This document shows positions 58,930 through 64,000 of a stretch of DNA of 64,000 nucleotides, piece after piece. The notes beneath the pieces were generated by a model. That model saw only the letters and a list, made by a program, of their open reading frames with translations, was not told the DNA's origin and ran no database searches. The stretch spans positions 374,501 to 438,500 of the forward strand of contig NC_041005.1 in the NCBI RefSeq assembly GCF_004193775.1, read 5' to 3'. The stretch is from Glycine soja (lineage: Eukaryota; Streptophyta; Magnoliopsida; Fabales; Fabaceae). The first letter of the stretch is position 1. Every line of letters starts with the position of its first letter. A program made the position numbers and the translations under genes.

Positions 58930-60080
58930 ATCTACATTAGTGTTACCTCATTGGCAAGTGCACCAATTTTATCACAAGTGGTAAAGTAAAACGGAAGTCT
59001 AAGTGTTAAGTTCATAGAGACTTTATTTATATTTAGATTGATGTATTCTCAATTTTCAAGTAATTAATAAATTGAATTAAAGATTTGTGAGATGAAAAAT
59101 TAAAAGCAAATTGACATAAAAATTAAACTAATATCTAAAATAGGCAAGACCAAGAAAAACAAACAATTTGGGGGTTGTGATGCGAATGTTGATTCAGAAT
59201 GCAAATATGTTGGAGTCTAGCTTACTAAAACTACTCTCAATGTAATGTTAATGATTTTCTTTATTTAATATTATTCAAATTTTTACCTACATCTATTTAT
59301 ATACTCTAATCATGATCCCTCAAGTGAAAAAGCCTAATTTATTTAATATTTTCCCTAATCCCTTAGAAGAATAAACTAAATAAATTGCATTAGAAATAGA
59401 GATGCATAAAATAGGCTAAACAATATCATTCTATCCCTAGACATGAAACATTTAGATGTCATTTCCCAATTCTTAGAAGATAAACATTTCCCAATAACTA
59501 AATCATAAAACAAATACATGAATATAGGTGATCAAACCACAATCAGTAAAATCAAGCACAGAAAACAGGCAATAAAAATTAAAATAACATTAAATCGATA
59601 ATAGGAAAAAAATTATATCATGAACGTTTGGTTGCTAGGCTCCCAACAATGAGAAGTTTAATCTGTTATTGTCATGAGAGGTTTTACAATTGCAAGGGGT
59701 TGATGAGGAGAGAAGAAGAACAATAGGGATGGAGATGAAGGGAAGAAATGACTTTTAGGTTTGTTTCTCCTATTTGGAAGACTCTAATTTCGTGGATATT
59801 CAATGTAAAGCTTTGTGTCTCGATATATCTCTTTCTTTTGCTCCCTCCTCTTTTTATAGGTGAAGTCAGTTTAAAATTTACACAATCTCGCGCTAAGCAC
59901 GACCGTTGCGCTTAGCGAGTGAGTTGGTGATCACGCGTTTAGCGCGCGACTCGCACTAAGCACGCCTTCACGTATTATCTGCTTCTACATGTGACTTCTA
60001 TGCGCTAAGTGAGTGTTGCACGTTGAGTGAGAGTCTTCAGATCTTTAACTTCTCTTTCAAGCTTTCTTGTGTGTTTATGT
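58930..60080 (-). mobile_element. LTR-like dispersed repeat (copy 2, inverted)
   Basis: On the minus strand this shows the landmarks of the repeat at 53.0-53.8 kb in the same order: GTTAAAGATCTGAAG near the start, CTTAGCGCGAGATTGTG, CCTATAAAAAGAGGAGGGAG (TATA-like), ATTGAATA, then TTAGACTTCCGTTTTACTTT, TTGGTGCACTTGCC and an end at GGTAACA. It is about 1.15 kb, longer than copy 1, and the copies are clearly diverged. It contains no gag-pol coding. Probably a solo LTR or non-autonomous retroelement; boundaries are approximate. Confidence 0.5.
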
Positions 60081-60092
60081 AACAAATACACC

Positions 60093-60275
60093 ATGACTAC
60101 TTTCCACCTTCCCGCCAACAACAAGCCCAACGCGTCTTCCTCTGACCTCTACTTCTCCCACCACCTGGGCTCTAACGACATTAGCTCCGTCTACCTCGCC
60201 AAACTCAACGATGACTCCCTCTCAGTCATGTTTGCCACCAAGGTCATGGTTTCCCCAATGACACCAAAGGATGTG
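60093..60275 (+). pseudogene. Protein-kinase N-lobe fragment (AGC-type)
   Basis: A frame from the ATG at 60093 reads a short low-complexity start and then LYFSHHLGSNDISSVYLAKL and SVMFATKVM. This is the glycine-rich loop and the ATP-binding lysine region of a kinase, most like plant AGC (D6PK/WAG-like) kinases, where the motif is LGSGDIxSVYLAxL and AAKVMDKK. The central Gly of the loop is Asn here, and after KVM the similarity stops: the sequence turns into two short repeats around TTTGAT...GTAGCTGATGCA and a stop. Everything after subdomain II is missing, so it cannot encode a kinase. It starts just outside the LTR-like repeat at 58.9-60.1 kb. Confidence 0.6.
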
Positions 60276-60382
60276 CGACATCTATTTGATAGTTGGGTAG
60301 CTGATGCATGCCACTTATTTGATGATACAGGCTAGGTAGCAGATGCAACAATGTGTAAGCACCACACACCCAACGACGAGGA

Positions 60383-60712
60383 CTATCTTGAGTGCTCGAG
60401 CGTGCGTGACTTCATTACAAAGCCAAAGTTGGTGTTCTTCTTGATGTCCACGATGGCGGTGAAAGTGAAGTTAAGACTTGAGAGGTCAGTTTTTGTGTTT
60501 TGTGACTCCATCGTTACGGTCTCCATAAGTGACGGAACCAAAATTGGGGGTGATTTGGGAGAAGATAGAGTAGGTGTGAGAGCGGATAATCGATAAAAGA
60601 TAACGTCGAGTTTGGTAGCCATCTTTGGAGTCTTGGTGGTCATGGTGGATTTGTGATTGTTCATAACAGTAGATGTTTGTTTTCGGCTTCTTTGGTCTCC
60701 AAAATCACGCAT
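60383..60712 (-). pseudogene. Possible LEA_2/NHL-like gene remnant
   Basis: A minus-strand frame of 109 codons includes SSLNFTFTAIVDIKKNTNFGF, resembling the start of the LEA_2 domain of plant NDR1/HIN1-like proteins (usual form NxTLxAxxxIKNTNFGxF). The part before it, where the membrane helix would be, is not clearly hydrophobic, and the frame ends soon after. A plus-strand frame overlaps the same region. I regard it as a decayed fragment at best. Confidence 0.3.
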
Positions 60713-60719
60713 CGTTGGG

Positions 60720-61145
60720 GAACGTCGGCGCTTCTTGCATTGATAGACAATAAATGACAGTTAGCTATTAATACGTACTATTTATGTAGATAAATAGAAA
60801 CTGAAAAAGAAACAATTTCATATAACTTGGCACGCGTCATGAGGAGGAGGGACTGACAAATAACAATCGCTTGGGGAAGGTATGAACTATTGCACGGTGC
60901 GTAAATTCATAGACTAGTTCAACTTTTCCTTGTGTAGAAACTAGAAAGAGGGGTAGATGTGCGAAGGTAAAAAACCATACCACGCAAAACCTCCATATAT
61001 TATATATAGAAGAAAGATAAAGACAAAAACTTATACAAGAATATTCAATTTTCTATTGTGCATTTTTAATGGGATTATTTCCCCCAAAATAATCCTTTCT
61101 AATTAAACGTGCTAGATATAAAGGAAGAAGCCTATAAATTAGTAA
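60720..61145. other. Spacer; 3' flank of the Ole e 1 gene
   Basis: No gene recognised. The part nearest 61145 is expected to hold the 3' UTR of the minus-strand Ole e 1-domain gene. Confidence 0.5.
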
Positions 61146-63363
61146 TTATTTGCAAGTGGTGAATTTGCAGGTGACATTTCCAGCACCAGAATTGGCCCTC
61201 TTGAAGCGTAGAGCAGTAAGCAGGACACTCCTAGTGGAGCCCATCAAAGCCAAATTCATGTGTTGGACGACGCCGAGTGGATGATAAGAAAATTGAAAGC
61301 TGTTATAGGAGTTAAGAAGTGCTGTGATCCCTTCTCTGAGAAGAGTCCTGTAAGGGTCTCCTCTCCCTTTCAACCCATGCCACAGTGTAATGTCTGTTCC
61401 GTATCTCCTCGCCGCAACCATTCCAAATGCCACTGCTACTTTTGTGTCCCCGTTCACACCCCTCCAGTAGCATTTGTATTCTGGCAGTGTCCACTTCCTG
61501 AAAATTTACAAATTTATTCATTAAACTTGTTTATCAAAGCCATGATTATGATTTCTAGAAGGACAACTTAAATATATATTAACACGGGTATTGTTAATCA
61601 CATTGATTAAAAAATTTAAATGAAAAAATATATATTATATAAATCATAAAAAAAATTATATTTCTTCAATAAAAATATTTTTAGTTTAAGTTTTTTAATT
61701 AATGTCTTTAAAATACTAATTAATATTTTTCTATTAACATTAGTACACTGTATAACGTTTGTTAAGTTCTTCCGTGGCGCCCCTATTTTAAGTAGACCTA
61801 AATAGTGACACTGCTAATTCAATTTCTAGTCAAACACATGCATTGACACATGAGGTGACGAGGGATGCTTTCATTTGTCCTACCCAAATATGTGCACATA
61901 TAAAACTAGCTAGTCATGCTTTAATGTGATAGGCAAGTATATATATAGGTGATTTAATTAGTTTCAACAACTATTAGAGAGTGTTATTATGAACCAATGT
62001 CGGAAGTTAAATATTAACCTTGGTTAGTCGGATATAAAGTATAAACTTACTCTGACGGACATGCTGAAGCTTCTGCAAAAATCACTGGTGGCAGAGGAGG
62101 CAGTGATGGCAGGGGAGGCAATGATGGCAGGGGTGGTAGTGATGGCAGGGGTGGCAGGGGTGGCAATGGCGGCAATGGCGGAAATCCTGGTACTGGAGGT
62201 AGATTGAAATGTGGTGGAGGCTTGGTTGGTGTGTCTGGTGCTGGGACTGGGTTGGAAGATGTAGAACAGTACTGCATGGGTTGTGCAGGCTGAGCAAGGA
62301 GAGAATCCACTGTATACATCTCCATGTCAAACATCCTAAACATGAGTTTTGGATTTTGTGAAGGACCAGCCACTTCACCACAACCCGTTGACCCTTGACC
62401 ACTGCCCGAGACATGGGCAGAACAACCACTCAAGTCGGGTGCGCCATCGAACCTCATTGTATAGCTTCCAAACCAGTTTGTTGTTTCTTCTCTTGACATT
62501 GTAATTTGTCCATTACTGTCAGCACAGGACAGAGTTACTTTTGCACCTGTATCAAGCAAGAAGGAGCATGGCAATAAAAAAATGTGGATTGTGACCAAGC
62601 ATCATTTATCATCTTAATGACACCTGTAATCTTTTCAAACTTCATTTATTGGAAGAAGAAAGTAAGGGGTTGACTTGTCCATACTTTTTATCTACCCAAA
62701 GACCGTTAGGCGGCACTTACTAAAGCTAAGAGGCAAAAATGATTCTTTCACTTCACATTTCACAAGATCTGAGCAAGGGAGATAAAAAGCAGATAAATGT
62801 TATTGGTACATAAATTTTTACCTCAAAATTTATAAATGAAAGAAAAGGGAGAAGAATACAAGGTGTATAATATCTATATAAGAGGTGTGAACTGTGAATT
62901 ACAAATCAACCTTAATAATTATTATAAAGTCAATAAGTGTATTAAACAATATTATAAAAAATTAATCTATCTTTAGAATTTGACAAAATAATTATTTAAA
63001 AAAAATACTAAATTTAACAGTCAGTCAGCACCATTTGTATTCTGTAGAAAAAAAGTCAGGCGTAAACATTTTTCAAAACATATTTAAAAAAGATTGTGAA
63101 TAACAATAACCAATCACTTGAAAACAGAATGTTTCGTGCATGTGGGTGGAGTACATTACTTCAAGTTCCAACCAGAGACAAGAACAAAAATGTTGAAGGA
63201 TTTAGATCTCACCATTAATAGGATAATCGAAAAGGGATCTCTGTCCGTCTTTGCATTGGTCACAGAAGACAGTGCCAGTGACCATGGTGTCTGCCTGCGT
63301 TCCATCAATGGCCACTGAAAGAATGAGAAATGCTGCAAAGAAAAGCTTCTCCGGTAAGTCCAT
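61146..63363 (-). CDS. FOCL1-like: Proline-rich Pollen Ole e 1 / extensin-family secreted protein, FOCL1-like
   Basis: Predicted cell-wall protein. Three minus-strand exons: 63213-63363, 62051-62546, 61146-61497; 999 nt, 332 residues, in phase. Residues 1-24 are a signal peptide (LPEKLFFAAFLILSVAIDGTQA). The Ole e 1 domain follows, with the hallmark VTGTVFCDQCKDGQ and further cysteines (VTLSCADSNGQ, LSGCSAHV, TGCGEVAG). The middle is Pro-rich: about 12 tandem PPL/PSL units between roughly residues 170 and 205. The C-terminal part is conserved and not simple: EYKCYWRGVNGDTKVAVAFG, RRYGTDITLWHGL, GRGDPYRTLLREGITALLNS and a final CKFTTCK. In Arabidopsis FOCL1 (At2g16630 from memory) a protein of this layout shapes the guard-cell cuticular ledge; orthology here is inference from layout and neighbours. 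The ATG at 63363 was chosen because a TATA box lies 75 bp upstream. Confidence 0.9.
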
Positions 63364-63438
63364 GAATACAACTGGAAGCTCACTGAGCAAAAGCAAAGAA
63401 CTAAGAAATGGATTTGAGGGATCAGAACGTGAAGAATA

Positions 63439-63446
63439 CTTAAATA
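63439..63446 (-). promoter_or_regulatory. TATA-like box of the Ole e 1 gene
   Basis: On the minus strand this reads TATTTAAG in the context CAGCTATTTAAGTATTC, about 75 bp upstream of the ATG at 63363. It argues against the longer frame that begins upstream at 63501. Confidence 0.55.
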
Positions 63447-64000
63447 GCTGAATGCTAGCGAGGAAAAAAGTGAATTGAATAAGCACTAAATGGAGGCTCA
63501 TTTCTTAGTTCTAACCTTCAACTGCTACATTTAATGCTGTATTGTACCAAAAATCATTTTCAAATGCGATTGAAAGTTTGAAGACAGTACGGTATTCATT
63601 TATGTTAGATGCTAAGAGTCGAAATAGCTACCGTGTAGAAAATTTAACATATTACGCTAATGTTAGTAATAATTCACCATTCCTTTTTTTTATTAGGAAA
63701 AAAATAAGGATTATTGACCGTTCAATGAGTTCATTCTAATAAGATTATTAAACTCAAGAGTTTAAGTAGATTTGTGAGAGTTTCATATTCAAACTTATAG
63801 ACCCGTGAGAGTTCCATACTCAACTTGTAGACTCATAACATATAAAAATAATAACAAAATATCTATAAATAACATACTAATTAAACATTTCAACAATATA
63901 ATAAAATAAAATAGTAAATTATGAAGTTCAAAATATTTAAATAACCAAGTCTAGTAATAATACATCACTCCTGGATAATAACTTGCAGAGGTTATAATAG
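63447..64000. other. Upstream sequence of the Ole e 1 gene to window end
   Basis: AT-rich, with short direct repeats of GTGAGAGTTYCATA and AACTYRTAGAC near 63774-63836. No gene recognised. Confidence 0.5.

Noticed and set aside
63364..63501. Upstream in-frame extension of the Ole e 1 gene starting MSLHLV
   Set aside because: It would place the TATA-like box inside the coding region and bury the signal peptide; the ATG at 63363 is more likely.

Overview
The window is nuclear DNA of a flowering plant, almost certainly a legume and probably soybean (Glycine) or a close relative. Genes are interrupted by GT-AG introns, spacers are very AT-rich and full of decayed mobile elements, and several repeats (a tRNA-derived SINE with a CTTCGCATAGCGAAG hairpin; LTR-like repeats rich in CTTAGCGCGAG-type motifs) are of kinds I associate with Glycine. 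The species call is inference. There is no operon, CRISPR array, plasmid or phage feature.

Ten protein-coding genes could be rebuilt exon by exon, with reading frame kept across every junction. In order: an ADF5/ADF9-type actin-depolymerizing factor (3.5-4.4 kb, minus); a membrane-anchored cyclophilin of CYP21-1 type (6.5-10.6 kb, minus, 7 exons); an EXORDIUM/PHI-1-like secreted protein (13.5-14.4 kb, plus, intronless); a nodulin-like/NFD4-type major facilitator (17.7-19.9 kb, plus, 2 exons); a secreted CBM22-GH10 endo-xylanase (25.3-28.6 kb, plus, 8 exons) with an antisense tRNA-Glu(CUC) gene in its third intron; a PHD-finger plus Myb/SANT telobox protein (32.2-38.0 kb, minus, 6 exons); an AUX1/LAX auxin influx carrier (43.5-47.7 kb, plus, 8 exons); a cold-shock-domain glycine-rich CCHC protein (50.7-51.3 kb, plus, intronless); an Armadillo-Repeat-Only (ARO) protein (55.7-57.6 kb, minus, intronless); and a proline-rich Pollen Ole e 1 domain protein resembling FOCL1 (61.1-63.4 kb, minus, 3 exons).

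Gene relics are also present: a UGT72-type glycosyltransferase pseudogene (29.1-29.6 kb), a fragment of a protein-kinase N-lobe (60.1-60.3 kb), and a doubtful LEA_2-like remnant on the opposite strand next to it. Mobile DNA includes two 5'-truncated SINEs with target-site duplications, two TTA-flanked Tourist-like MITEs, a further MITE-like element, a small polyadenylated retro-insertion with target-site duplication, two foldback-type inverted repeats made of short tandem units, and an inverted pair of LTR-like repeats on either side of the ARO gene.

The genes do not form one pathway. Several concern the cell surface and growth (xylanase, EXORDIUM-like, FOCL1-like, auxin influx, actin dynamics, ARO), but the grouping looks mainly like conserved gene order. 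From memory, Arabidopsis At4g34940-At4g34970 is ARO1, an NFD4-like transporter, CYP21-1 and ADF9; LAX2 and GRP2B/CSP4 are adjacent at At2g21050-21060; FOCL1 lies near the ADF5 region of chromosome 2. I found no convincing undescribed biological system; the most interesting items are the PHD-Myb gene with recent tandem duplications, the intronic tRNA gene and the repeat architectures.
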